Part shown: in pieces, positions 20,872 through 30,341 of the stretch
Position numbering within the stretch: position 1 is the first letter of the stretch
Layout: every line of letters begins with the position of its first letter
Assembly: GCF_002607855.1 (NCBI RefSeq)
Contig: NZ_AWQQ01000054.1
Coordinates: forward strand, 57,414-121,413
Length of the DNA stretch: 64,000 nucleotides
Direction of reading: 5' to 3'
From: Desulforamulus profundi
Lineage (GTDB): Bacteria; Bacillota_B; Desulfotomaculia; Desulfotomaculales; Desulfotomaculaceae
Notes under the pieces: model-generated
Database searches by the model: none
What the model was told of the DNA's origin: nothing
Seen by the model: only the letters and a program-made list of their open reading frames with translations
Made by a program: the position numbers and the translations under genes

Positions 20872-21978
20872 GTGAGGGTGGAAACGGTTACAACTCCTGA
20901 TGGGAAAACCCGGTATATGCTGGTTGGTTCGGATAGTGAGCCCGTCCTTCCCGTCATGCGGTTCATTAAGTTCAAAGATAACAGTGGAGCTGCTCGAAAC
21001 AGCCTACGCGCTTACTGCCAGCACCTGAAACTCTTTTTCGAGTTCCTTGAGCAGGAGGAGCTGGATTACCGTAAAATCAACATAGACGACATGGCCGACT
21101 TCATGCGCTGGCTCCAGAATCCTACGGGAATCTGAAAGTAATCCCGGCGACACCCGTAATGTCCCCCCGCAAGCCAGCCACTGTGAACACCGTAATCTCC
21201 ACGGTCCTTAATTTCTACGACTACCTCATGCGCCACGAGACTACAGCGTCCAGCTTTCCGAGAGGCTTAAAAAGACCATCCCCGGGAGCAGGAGGGGCTT
21301 TAAAGACTTCCTCTACCACGTCAATAAAGACAAGGAGTATCCGGCAAAGATTTTAAAGGTGAAGGTTCGCCGTTCCAGACCAAAGACTATACCCAAAGAG
21401 CAGGTAAAGAAACTGATTGATGCCTGTTCAAACTTAAGGGACAAATTTTTAATCCAGCTTTTGTGGAAAAGCTCCATGCGGATCGGCGAGGCCCTGGCCC
21501 TGTGGCTGGAAGACTTTGAGCCCGACGGACAAAAGATCCATATCCGGGATAGGGGTGAACTTCCCAACCTCGCCGAAATTAAAACCATCTGCAGCCCCCG
21601 GACGGTGGACGTTTCACCGGATTTGATCAACCTGTTTTTTGACTATGTGGCTGAATTCCACACAGACGAAGTGGATACAAACCATGTTTTTATAAAGCTG
21701 TCCGGGGAAAACAAGTACCAACCATGGAGTACCAGGACGTCGCCTCTCTCTTTCGCAGGTTGAAGGCCAAAACGGGAATTGACGTCAGCCCCCACATTCT
21801 TCGGCACAGCTCCTTGACCGAACTGCGCCGGACCGGCTGGAAGCCGGAACACTTGCAAAAACGGGCAGGACATGCCCAGATTCAGACCACCATGCAAATC
21901 TACCTGCACCCGAGCGACGAAGACCTGCGCCAGGATTGGGAGAAGGCAGAGGAAATGATGCGCCTTAAACGACAGTAA
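20872..21978 (+). CDS. tnpA: Tn554 TnpA-like tyrosine recombinase (three frameshifts)
   Basis: The N-terminal SAM-like domain (NSLRAYCQHLKLFFEFLEQE) and the catalytic domain are both recognisable. The catalytic motifs are LLWKSSMRIGEALALW (Arg), SPHILRHSSLTEL (HxxR), and RAGHAQIQTTMQIY (GH and the Tyr nucleophile). The frame must be repaired near 21120, 21240 and 21722, each by one missing base, after which the length is about 370 aa as in Tn554 TnpA. GTG start at 20872. It is separated from tnpB by 17 bases. All catalytic residues remain. Confidence 0.7.
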
Positions 21979-21995
21979 AAGGAGGGTTCTGAATA

Positions 21996-23299
21996 GTGAG
22001 CACGGTATATAGGCCGGTTCCGACGCCAGAAAAATGGCGGGAAATCGAGGAAACGCTGACGGGATACTGGGAAAAAGACAGGTGGGATATTACCGACCCC
22101 ATCTTTGACGAGTTTCGGCCTGAACGTTGGACACTACCCAATAAGATTATTGACTTTTCCCGCCTGCAGCCAGGTATTAAGGAAGAGGTCAAGTTTTTCT
22201 TTATTCACCGCCTCCGTGAATATACCTTGCGGTTACAAACGGCGGTCTCTTACGGAACTTGCTTTGCCCGCTTGGCTGACTTTCTGAAGCAGGTTTATCC
22301 CGGAATCGGAAGTTTTACGGATTTTAAGATAGAGATAGTTATGACCAGGTGGCGTTCTTATCTGGTTGAACAGGGGGTTTCGGTCAACAAAAAAGGCCGT
22401 TTATCCAGTACCCAATACGAAACTCTGTTACAGCAAGTATATCAGTTTATGCTCAACTTCTACGACGACCGGGAGGAGTTTGAAAAGAACGTCTGGGACG
22501 TGCGGAAAATACCGGGAGCGAAATATACCCAAAACGAATCTCGTTACCTGCTTTCTTTTGAGGACATTCCCTTTCCCTTCCGGCCTCTGGCTAAAAGATA
22601 CCTGAAGGTGCGAGTAGGTATTCGGTCATATAGCCAATGTAATACAGACTTAATAGCCCTGCGTTTGTTCCTGCGATTTATACATGAACAATATCCTCAT
22701 TGGCAGGACCTAAAGAAGTTATCACGTAAAGACATGGAAAATTACTTGGCGTGGTACCGATCATATACAGAAGGCTGGCAAAAACAGCATCGTGATTGTC
22801 TACTCAGCCTACGGGGCTTTTTTGACTACATCCAGCGGGCCGGATACCCGGAGGCGCCGGAAAAACCCCACTTTTCGTTGTTATTCAAAGAAGATTTTCC
22901 TAAACGTGCTATCAGGTCGGAAGAGGATATTAAATTTATCCCTGAAGGAGTTCTAAAACAACTGGAAGAAAATCTGGAGCAATTGACACCTTCGCAGTAT
23001 ATCCCGATAGTTGTTCTCCTCCGCGCTACGGGCTGGCGCATTTCCGATATCCTGAACCTCCGGTATGATAACTGTCTAGACCGTACCGCCCAGGCTGGTG
23101 GCTCTGCGGCGATATTCCCAAAACTCAGGTGTTAAACCACCGCGTACCCATTACCGACGAGGTAGCCGCGGTGGTTCAAGCCGTAGTTGATGAAGTTAAA
23201 GAAAAAAGCATGCCGTATAATAACCCTAAAAAACTGTTGTTTGTTCGTTTGGACGGAAAACGTAAGGGCCGGCCACCAGAAGGGGCGGTAATTAGATAA
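21996..23299 (+). pseudogene. tnpB: Tn554 TnpB-like tyrosine recombinase, C-terminal catalytic part missing
   Basis: A long N-terminal region, then VLLRATGWRISDILNLRYD with the first catalytic Arg. One missing base near 23090 restores WWLCGDIPKTQVLNHRVPI and NPKKLLFVRLDGKRKGRP, a TnpB-type segment. The reading ends at a TAA (23297-23299) where the HxxR and Tyr blocks should follow. After that stop the same frame stays open as KKAISTLSREKGREYV and ends overlapping the tnpC start, which looks like the original TnpB tail. So roughly 200 residues appear to have been deleted internally. The enzyme should be inactive. Confidence 0.65.
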
Positions 23300-23363
23300 A
23301 AGAAGGCCATATCCACACTTAGCAGGGAAAAAGGGCGGGAGTACGTGGGGGAGGAACGTTTAA

Positions 23364-23753
23364 ATGTCCGGTAAGCACCAGCGTAACACGGAGGGATTGA
23401 AAAAACACGCCCGGCGCAAGAGCGAGGAAACCGTGAAAAAGATTGACGAGGCCATCCAGAGGCTGATTAAAGCCGGGGAGAAAATCAACTTCAACAGTGT
23501 TTCTCTGAAGGCCGGGGTGAGTAAGTCTTATCTTTACACCCACCAGGAGATCAAGGAGCGCATCGAGAATCTCCGTAAGCAGCAGGCGGCCGCGCCTTCT
23601 CCGAAGCAGATAAAACGGGAAATGACCGATGCCAGCAAGGACATCATTATTACTGCGAAGAATAAGCGCATCAAGGAACTGGAAGCCGAAAACAAGCGGT
23701 TGAAAGAGGAACTAAAAATACTGCGGGGAAAACTTTACGAATCGCTGGAGTAG
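23364..23753 (+). CDS. tnpC: Tn554 TnpC-like / DUF6262 protein (129 aa)
   Basis: A basic N-terminus (GLKKHARRKSEETVKKIDEA), a helix-turn-helix-like middle (FNSVSLKAGVSKSYLYTH) and a C-terminal coiled coil (KRIKELEAENKRLKEELKIL). This matches the small third protein of Tn554 elements, which influences transposition frequency and orientation. The ATG follows GGGGGAGGAA. The gene is intact and overlaps the apparent tail of tnpB. Confidence 0.7.
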   Translation: MSGKHQRNTEGLKKHARRKSEETVKKIDEAIQRLIKAGEKINFNSVSLKAGVSKSYLYTHQEIKERIENLRKQQAAAPSPKQIKREMTDASKDIIITAKNKRIKELEAENKRLKEELKILRGKLYESLE

Positions 23754-24001
23754 GATTGATTTTGTGAGCGTTATCATCCCTAAAATATGGCCATGCTTGT
23801 TATCGTCAGGTTGTTTTTGGGGGAGATCCTTGTCTCCTAATGGAGTTGTTGCTTTTCTATCCCTGGGAAACTTCCGACTGCCGCGGGAAAGAAGAATTAG
23901 AAACACAGAAAATATATGCCATAAAGTGCTTCGTGCTCAAGTAAGATTCAAGAACGGGTGTGTGCTCGGTCTAATACAAAAACGTACGTTGTGAATATAT
24001 A

Positions 24002-24043
24002 AACAATGAGAGAGCCTTATTTTAACAGGGCTCTCTCATTGTT
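24002..24043. repeat. Inverted repeat with a perfect 15-bp stem
   Basis: AACAATGAGAGAGCC (24002-24016) is repeated inverted at 24029-24043 with an 11-base AT-rich loop. Neither side has a T run of terminator quality. It lies between tnpC and the glycosyltransferase remnant and could mark the right boundary of the mobile element or be an inefficient bidirectional terminator. Confidence 0.6.
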
Positions 24044-24095
24044 AGTATAGATAATCATTTTCACCCCGTTATCATTTTTTAAGTTAAGTGGATAA

Positions 24096-24290
24096 ACAAT
24101 TGACCAGGATTTGGTGAAAAAAGTAGCCTGCTCATTTCCCCGGGCGTTAGTCGGTATCATCGGGGTGGAATTTGGGGGTGCAAAGGTTGATACCTCCATG
24201 CCAAATCTAAACTATATCGGCTACAGGTTTCATCAATCCCTGCCGCAGTACCTATACCATTCGGATGTCTGCCTGATTCCTTTTCAGATA
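24096..24290 (+). pseudogene. Glycosyltransferase family 1/4-like fragment
   Basis: About 65 codons read DLVKKVACSFPRALVGIIG, NLNYIGYRFHQSLPQYLYHSD and DVCLIPFQIW. This is the segment before the nucleotide-sugar site in GT-B enzymes of the kind that read NVxFLGxxPYEELPxYLxxFDVCxIPF. There is a stop before it and the tail runs into the terminator of the convergent methyltransferase. No start codon or site is present; this is a leftover, probably from the event that brought the Tn554-like element. Confidence 0.5.
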
Positions 24291-24293
24291 TGG

Positions 24294-24320
24294 AAAAAGA
24301 GGGGTCTTTTACCCCTCTTT
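24294..24320 (-). terminator. Terminator of the methyltransferase at 24328
   Basis: AGAGGGGT (24298-24305) pairs with ACCCCTCT (24311-24318); the minus strand continues into TTTTT. It lies seven bases past the stop codon. Confidence 0.9.
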
Positions 24321-24327
24321 GCGGCAG

Positions 24328-24981
24328 TTACAGTTGGTGTTTTTTCAGAACTGTTCTGTAGCAATAAAGTTTACCCCACAAATTGGATGTGACTGCATCT
24401 TCAGGCATGTTGAAAGTAAAGCTTCCAACAAAATTGAGTCCAACTTCATTGACCGTGTCCTTAAATTGTTCCAGGTTAATAGTAGGATAATCAAAGGTTA
24501 GAACGATTAAGCCGTTGTCCCTTAGGGTTCTTTTAAACTCCCCGAGGGACAGTTTTATGTCCTGAGGGCTCATATGTTCTAAAACAGATATACAAAATAT
24601 TTTATCAAACTTTTTATCCTCATAGGGAAGTGACGTAATACTGCATTGATTAAAACGGATCTTTTGACAGTAGGCAAGTAAAGCCGGTTTAGACACTTTG
24701 TTCCCACAGTCATTTAAAATGTTATTTATGATCGCTTCCGGTGACAGTATTCTTTTGTCAAGATCACAGGCATGAACTTCTTTGCAAACATCTGAAAGGT
24801 GAAATTTAAAAGGGTGACAGATTCCACAGCCAGCATCTAAAACAGTATCCTCAGCTCCTGTAAATTTACTGGCCCATTCATACTCATAGTATCTGCTCCA
24901 CCAAGTAGGAGGAAGTTCATAAACCATATAGTCCATTTTAGGGTCACTGTAAACAAAAAATCTTGAATCATATTTTTCCAT
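24328..24981 (-). CDS. Class I SAM-dependent methyltransferase (217 aa)
   Basis: Motif I is VLDAGCGICHPF, followed by the acidic end of strand 2 (HACDLDKR), then FDKIFCISVLEHM (motif II and post II) and LRDNGLIVLTFDYP. The Rossmann-like methyltransferase fold is complete. I chose the ATG at 24981 because AAGGAGACACC precedes it; an upstream ATG at 25029 has no such site. Its surroundings (glycosyltransferases on both sides) favour a sugar or glycan methyltransferase, which is inference. It has its own terminator. Confidence 0.8.
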   Translation of the reverse strand: MEKYDSRFFVYSDPKMDYMVYELPPTWWSRYYEYEWASKFTGAEDTVLDAGCGICHPFKFHLSDVCKEVHACDLDKRILSPEAIINNILNDCGNKVSKPALLAYCQKIRFNQCSITSLPYEDKKFDKIFCISVLEHMSPQDIKLSLGEFKRTLRDNGLIVLTFDYPTINLEQFKDTVNEVGLNFVGSFTFNMPEDAVTSNLWGKLYCYRTVLKKHQL

Positions 24982-25177
24982 TGGTGTCTCCTTGAAAATT
25001 TCTGTAAAAAGGATCTGCCCATGCAGCAATCCACAGTTCCTGTTTTTCCATAGATTTCACTCTGTTGCCTAAAGCTGTTTTAGTTACTCTATTTAGGAAA
25101 GGGACATTTAATGTAAACTTCTATGAAAGAACCAATTTGCGAACGACAGTATTGCCGCATCTCGCCCTTACTTTTTC

Positions 25178-25639
25178 TTACGGACAGATAGTATCTTCTA
25201 CGCAGATGATGGTCTGGGCACACAGGTTGTTCAGGGTGAAACTGACGGTTACAGGACCAGAAACCGTATTAGGATCCTGGGTGGTTGTGATTGCAGCAGG
25301 GTCGATAGCGATAGAGGAAGTAATGGAGAACGCATCCTGACAATCGCAGGACGTTACACCGGTATTAAAGGTTAGTGCACCGGAATTGCTCAATACATCG
25401 CAAAATTCTTCAAATGTCCCTCCGTTTTGTAAGAAAGCATACTTAAACTGAACATCATAGGAAAAAGAGATGGTCGGAACAGGACTGACGGTAAACGCCG
25501 CATTGTAAAGAACAGCATTGGCCTCCGACGGGGAACCTAGACCGATCGGTGTAAAGGACGGGGTTGTACAGGTGACCGTAAAGGTTTCTGTCCGGTTTAA
25601 GGTCGTAATTTCCTGAACACAAATTTTTCTGACAGCCAT
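25178..25639 (-). CDS. Hypothetical beta-rich protein with paired Cys (153 aa)
   Basis: I do not recognise a family. It is rich in Thr, Ser, Val and Pro with alternating hydrophobic residues, and has Cys in CVQ near the N-terminus, in CDC about two-thirds along, and at the end (CAQTIICVEDTIC). There is no signal peptide or helix. GGGAGG precedes the ATG by a normal distance. It lies between spore-surface-type genes and is divergent from the GT2-TPR gene at 25831. A structural surface protein is the best guess. Confidence 0.55.
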   Translation of the reverse strand: MAVRKICVQEITTLNRTETFTVTCTTPSFTPIGLGSPSEANAVLYNAAFTVSPVPTISFSYDVQFKYAFLQNGGTFEEFCDVLSNSGALTFNTGVTSCDCQDAFSITSSIAIDPAAITTTQDPNTVSGPVTVSFTLNNLCAQTIICVEDTICP

Positions 25640-25685
25640 TGAAATGCCTCCCTTTATTATGATTTATTGTATAATATTCTAGGTT

Positions 25686-25713
25686 TTGACATTTGTTACA
25701 CTTAGTGTATTTT
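25686..25713 (+). promoter_or_regulatory. Possible sigma-A-type promoter
   Basis: TTGACA and TATTTT are separated by 16 bases in the divergent intergenic region. It would give a leader of more than 100 bases for the 25831 gene. The sigma-K-like site downstream is better placed. Confidence 0.3.
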
Positions 25714-25771
25714 TAAATAATGTTTTTGCAGCTTACCCGACCTGTAATGTTATTTGTCTCACAGCAGCTGC

Positions 25772-25799
25772 ACCAAACTTTTTTATGTCGCATATTGTA
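25772..25799 (+). promoter_or_regulatory. Sigma-K-like promoter upstream of 25831
   Basis: CACC (AC box at 25772-25773), 17 bases, then CATATTGTA, an exact match to CATANNNTA. The TTG start codon lies 31 bases further on with GGAGGT between. A match to the late mother-cell consensus of Bacillus subtilis. Confidence 0.5.
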
Positions 25800-25830
25800 A
25801 ACACAAAGGTCAAGTCTGGAGGTAATTATT

Positions 25831-27801
25831 TTGAAAGAGCCAAAGCATCCTCTGATTAGCCTTTGTATGATTGTCAAAAATGAAGAATTCAATATCGTTC
25901 GTTGTTTAATTAGTGTGATGGATTATGTAGATGAAATCCTGGTACTGGACACCGGTTCCAGTGACCGGACACCGGTTCTGGCACAAGAGCAAGGGGCCAG
26001 CGTCTTCTTCACTCAATGGGAAAACGACTTTGCCAAGGCAAGAAATGAAATTAAACAACGGGCCCAGGGAGAATGGATTTTTTACCTGGACGCAGATGAA
26101 GAACTGCCCCCGGAAACCGGGCGGTCCCTGCGGCAGTTGGCCCAACAAACCGAGGCGGAGGCCTTCACCTTCAGCATCATCAATTACACTTCTGCTTCGG
26201 AGCCGCAAAAATGCCGTGGCCTGAACATACGAATGTTTAAAAACAATCCCAACTATTGCTTTGAAGGTGCCTTGCATGAACAGATAGCACCCAGTATTCT
26301 GCGCCACAACCCTGCAGCAGCCATTGTCTATTCGGGTTTAGAAATTTTGCACTATGGCTACTCCTTTGATCATCCGAAACGAGCACAAAAAAACCGGCGC
26401 AACATAACCATACTGGAAAGCATGCTGGCAGAGAACCCCACGGACGATTTTATTCATTATAATCTGGGGGTTAGTTTTTATGTGAGCGACCAGTTGGAAA
26501 AAGCAAAACATCATTTTCTACTGGCTAAACAGTATGAGAACAAAAATTCCAACTACCTGCCCGGGTTATACCGTAATTTTACCCTTTGCCTGGTGGACCT
26601 GGGAGAGTACGAGCCGGCTCTTAAACTTGCCCAAGAAGGTTTGTCTTATTTCCCCGATTACCCCGACCTCTATTATCTTCAGGGGGAAATTTTTACATCG
26701 GTAAAGCTTTTTGAACTGGCGATGGATCGTTTTAAACAGTGCCTGAAATATAACAAGATCAACCCGCATTATATCTCCATGGAAGGGGTACAAAGTTTTT
26801 TAGCCTGTGAACAACTGGCCGATATCTGCATACATCTGCAGGATTGGGAGCAAGCCCTGAATTATCAACTCCAGGCCATTCAATCCGGGGCTGCTTCTTA
26901 TGCTTCATCCCTACGTCTGGGTCTGCTGGCACAGCGTTATTTTAACAATTCGGAGGACACCATCAGCTTTTTGCAGACACACTTACCCCATGTAAGTCCG
27001 GAGGAACGAATCAAATTATTATTTGACATGGGCGAGTACAAAATTGTTGTGCGGGAAATAAACACCCTGCCGCAGCCATTCCCTGAAATCTATGTTCTTG
27101 CCAGCAAATCTTGCATTTATTTAAAAGATTGGCAGGCGGCTGAGAATTTTCTTTTGAAAATTCCCTCTTCCCATGAAGAAGTTACGTCCCTGGCTGCCAT
27201 ATGCCAGGTGCTGCGTCATGACATAAGGCATACAGAATTTAGTCGTGAAAAGGATGTGCTAAACCAATTTTTAGCCCAACATGTGGCACAACTCATTGAC
27301 CAGGAACAAAACCGGCCCGGGAACGATTCTTTTTCCCCGTCTTTCTTGAATTTTGCCTACCAACTGGTTTCCTTTGATAGGGTTAAAGCCGTCAAGTTCT
27401 TAGAAACCGTTATGGAACCCTTACACCTTTCCCTACTCTACAGCCAAATGGGGCAGCAAGCCTTTACTCAGAAAAATCACAACCTGGCAGAAAGACTCTT
27501 TTCACTTTCCCTGTATCACCGAAAATATGCAGTCAACTACAAATGGTTCGGCCTCATCAACAGCTGCACAGGCAATAAACTGGAGGGGATTAGGTTTATC
27601 CGGCATGCCTGTGATTTGGAAAAGGACAGCCAAAATTATATTTCTTTATTAACTGTTCTAACTGATTTCTTCCAACATTGCTTAAGGCATATTTCTGCAA
27701 GCTATCCTCATACTTCGCCGGTACACCATCATCTGTTAGGGTTAGGCAGCTTTAAGAAGAAACTAACCGGAAAGGAAGAATTACTTTGCCAATCAACATA
27801 A
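25831..27801 (+). CDS. GT2 glycosyltransferase with TPR repeats (656 aa)
   Basis: The GT2 domain has SLCMIVKNEEFNIVRCL, VLDTGSSDRT, FYLDADEEL (DAD 87-89), IRMFKNNPNYCFEGALHEQI. The TPR-like tail includes DFIHYNLGVSFYVSDQLEKA and YPDLYYLQGEIFTSVK. The start is TTG, set by GGAGGT eight bases upstream. It overlaps the next gene by 16 bases, so the two are coupled. The SPOCS-like and SPTFGL-repeat proteins lie just downstream on the same strand. A sigma-K-like promoter stands upstream. Confidence 0.85.
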   Translation: MKEPKHPLISLCMIVKNEEFNIVRCLISVMDYVDEILVLDTGSSDRTPVLAQEQGASVFFTQWENDFAKARNEIKQRAQGEWIFYLDADEELPPETGRSLRQLAQQTEAEAFTFSIINYTSASEPQKCRGLNIRMFKNNPNYCFEGALHEQIAPSILRHNPAAAIVYSGLEILHYGYSFDHPKRAQKNRRNITILESMLAENPTDDFIHYNLGVSFYVSDQLEKAKHHFLLAKQYENKNSNYLPGLYRNFTLCLVDLGEYEPALKLAQEGLSYFPDYPDLYYLQGEIFTSVKLFELAMDRFKQCLKYNKINPHYISMEGVQSFLACEQLADICIHLQDWEQALNYQLQAIQSGAASYASSLRLGLLAQRYFNNSEDTISFLQTHLPHVSPEERIKLLFDMGEYKIVVREINTLPQPFPEIYVLASKSCIYLKDWQAAENFLLKIPSSHEEVTSLAAICQVLRHDIRHTEFSREKDVLNQFLAQHVAQLIDQEQNRPGNDSFSPSFLNFAYQLVSFDRVKAVKFLETVMEPLHLSLLYSQMGQQAFTQKNHNLAERLFSLSLYHRKYAVNYKWFGLINSCTGNKLEGIRFIRHACDLEKDSQNYISLLTVLTDFFQHCLRHISASYPHTSPVHHHLLGLGSFKKKLTGKEELLCQST

Positions 27802-30197
27802 GCCTCTGCATGATCGCTAAAAACGAAAGTGATTTTATTGGCAACTGTATTAAAAGTGCCCTGCCCTATGTAAAACAGATCATTGTTGTGGATACCGGTT
27901 CAACTGACCAAACTCCCGAGATAGCCCAAAGCCTAGGAGCGGAAGTCTATCCTTTCTCCTGGATCAATGACTTTAGCGCAGCCCGTAATTATTCCCTGGA
28001 AAAGGCCACGGGAGATTGGATTCTTTTTTTGGATTGTGATGAGGAGATCGACCCAAACCTGGGGCATCATTTAATGGAGGCAATTCAATCGGAGAACTAC
28101 GATGCCTATTATCTTGACATCAGAAATCTTCTGGGAGAGGACCAAGAAATTACCTTTCAATCTGTCAGGTTGTTCCGTAACCTGCCACAATTCCGGTTTA
28201 AGGGAAAAATTCACGAGCAGATCTCCGATTCTATCTTTCAACATGCCGGACCCGCTAGAATCGGCCGTCTTAATGTAACCCTGCTGCACCATGGTTATAA
28301 CCCGAAAAAGGTAAACATTCCCTCAAAAATTGTACGAAACGTAAGGTTGCTGGAAGAATCCCGGGGGGACCGGGTCTGCCGGGACGGCTTTTATCTTTAT
28401 AATGTAGGAATAGAATATACCAGGCAAGGGCAATATCAAAAGGCTTTGGAAAACTTTATTGAAGCTTTAAAAGTAACCAATCCCAGTTCCGGATATGCTC
28501 CCCCGTTAGTCTATAAACTGGTGGTTTGTCTCATTGAACTTGGCCGGTACCGGGATGCTTTAGAACAACTGGCTTATTTTCAAAGCATCTATCCGGACTA
28601 CGGTGAATTATTTTTCTTACAAGCCGCCAGTCACATTCGATGCGGGCGTTATTCCCTGGCTGCCCACAGCATTGAAAAAGCCACAAAAATGAGACACCGT
28701 AACCCAAAATACCCTGTGGAAGGCAAAGTTTTTGGCCAGTCTCCCGAACAGTTATTGTCACAAATAAGGCCCTTTCTCCTGCGAGGAGCAAAGCAGTTTC
28801 AGTTAAGTGTTTGTATTCTGGCAAAAGATGAAGAAAAGAACATTGCCAGGTGCCTGCGCAGTGTTGGTGAGATAGCCAATAAAATTATGCTGATTGTTAC
28901 GGAATGCTCCGATAACACCCTGAACATCGCCTATCAAATGGGCGCCAACCTTTACCGTCTGAACTGGTCAGACAGTTTTGCCAAACTCAGAAACTTTGCC
29001 CTGCAGAATGCCGGCGGGGACTGGATATTATTTTTGAACGGGGACGAGGAAATGAACCTGGCTGATCTGCCTGTACTGCTGGAAGGTTTAAATACTTCCA
29101 CTTCCGTTGGTCACAGGGTTCTGCTAAGAACTTTTTTCGACCCAAACAACAGGGGCAATTATCAGGAACAAGCTGTTTGCAGAGTCATTCGTAATAAACA
29201 TGATTTGCATTATCATTCCCGGTTTATGGAAGATGTTGACCGTTCAATTACGGAGAAGCACGGGGAAATAGCGCTCACCTGCTTGCCTGTTACCGTTTTT
29301 CATTATAGTCAGAACGTAAAATCACAATCCAGGCAGGCAGTTTTTCGTAGAAATGTCTATTTACTTGCCAGAGATATGAAGGAATATGGTAGAAATCCTG
29401 TACTGCACCGGGAGATGGGATTTCAATTCTATAAAGCTGGGAAGTATAAAGCGGCCCTGGCACATTTTCAGGTGGCCCATGGTTTATTTGGCACGATAAT
29501 ACCGGCTAACTTGTACTACGGAATGATAAAATGCTTATTTAAATTAGAAAAATATAATGAAACAGTAACGGTGGCAAACACAGCCATCGATTTATACCCG
29601 GACTACACGGATCTTATCTATTTACAGGGTTTTTCCTACTTAAGAACGGGTAGTCTGCAGGCCGCCAGAGAATGTTTTGAAAGATGCCTGCAACTGGGTG
29701 ATGCTCCCTGGGAAAAGTACCATAGGGGTTCCGGAGTTGCTAGTTATCTGCCCCACTGCCGGCTGGCGGAAATACATCTACTGCAAGGTGATACAGATAA
29801 GAGTTTAGAACACTACCGTTCTGCTGCTCAAACCGTTGGCGGAGCAGACCTGGCCATCCCCCCTCTCACGGATATACTCTTGTCTCAATCTCAACCCGGA
29901 CGGGTGTTAGAGTATCTTAACGAAAATAACCTGGATAACTGCCGTAACCTTTGTACGGCTGCCATTGCGGCCAGTAAAAATAAATGCCTGCTGGAAAGTT
30001 TAGAACTATGGCAGGCAGCTGTGGAAAAGTTTATCGCGGCAAAGGATTTCGAACAGTACCAGGCCATTGCCGCTGCCATGTTCCATGCTTTAACCGATAT
30101 TTACATGGAAGCAATTGAGCACAATCCAAACGCTGAGCAATTGCAAAAGATCCGGGAATTTTTTAAGAAAACAAGACAAAATTACTTTCCAATTTAA
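27786..30197 (+). CDS. GT2-TPR-pseudoGT2-TPR glycosyltransferase (803 aa)
   Basis: The first GT2 domain is complete: SLCMIAKNESDFIGNCI, VVDTGSTDQT, FLDCDEEI (DCD 83-85), VRLFRNLPQFRFKGKIHEQI. After TPRs a second GT2-like domain begins near residue 337: SVCILAKDEEKNIARCL. It carries IVTECSDNT where DTGSTDNT is expected and FLNGDEE in place of the metal-binding DxD. I infer that the second domain is inactive in catalysis and may bind the acceptor. A second TPR block ends the protein. TTG start overlapping the previous gene. The paralogue at 38638 matches only the first half. Confidence 0.8.
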   Translation: MPINISLCMIAKNESDFIGNCIKSALPYVKQIIVVDTGSTDQTPEIAQSLGAEVYPFSWINDFSAARNYSLEKATGDWILFLDCDEEIDPNLGHHLMEAIQSENYDAYYLDIRNLLGEDQEITFQSVRLFRNLPQFRFKGKIHEQISDSIFQHAGPARIGRLNVTLLHHGYNPKKVNIPSKIVRNVRLLEESRGDRVCRDGFYLYNVGIEYTRQGQYQKALENFIEALKVTNPSSGYAPPLVYKLVVCLIELGRYRDALEQLAYFQSIYPDYGELFFLQAASHIRCGRYSLAAHSIEKATKMRHRNPKYPVEGKVFGQSPEQLLSQIRPFLLRGAKQFQLSVCILAKDEEKNIARCLRSVGEIANKIMLIVTECSDNTLNIAYQMGANLYRLNWSDSFAKLRNFALQNAGGDWILFLNGDEEMNLADLPVLLEGLNTSTSVGHRVLLRTFFDPNNRGNYQEQAVCRVIRNKHDLHYHSRFMEDVDRSITEKHGEIALTCLPVTVFHYSQNVKSQSRQAVFRRNVYLLARDMKEYGRNPVLHREMGFQFYKAGKYKAALAHFQVAHGLFGTIIPANLYYGMIKCLFKLEKYNETVTVANTAIDLYPDYTDLIYLQGFSYLRTGSLQAARECFERCLQLGDAPWEKYHRGSGVASYLPHCRLAEIHLLQGDTDKSLEHYRSAAQTVGGADLAIPPLTDILLSQSQPGRVLEYLNENNLDNCRNLCTAAIAASKNKCLLESLELWQAAVEKFIAAKDFEQYQAIAAAMFHALTDIYMEAIEHNPNAEQLQKIREFFKKTRQNYFPI

Positions 30198-30341
30198 CGT
30201 AAAGAATCCCTCCATGACCGTTCCTTGTTTCCTCTTGTCCTAAGAAGAAACATAAACTTGCATTTTTTCCGCTGTATTAATAACATATTAACTTCTATTG
30301 AATAGCATGTAGTAAAAAAGTTTTTTGAGGAGGGATAAGTC

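Larger units (their letters stand above)
20872..23753 (+). mobile_element. Tn554-like transposon core (tnpA-tnpB-tnpC), defective
   Basis: Two tyrosine recombinases of different length followed by a small coiled-coil protein reproduce the tnpA-tnpB-tnpC order of the Tn554 family. These elements insert without terminal inverted repeats or target duplications, so the ends cannot be placed exactly. tnpB has lost its catalytic C-terminus and tnpA needs three frame repairs. No cargo gene is visible before the hairpin at 24002. A glycosyltransferase remnant on the right (24096-24290) suggests insertion or deletion in a glycan gene region. Confidence 0.65.

Noticed and set aside
23764..23994. A 76-codon frame after tnpC
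   Set aside because: GTG start with no ribosome site; composition and residues look random and it runs into the inverted repeat at 24002.
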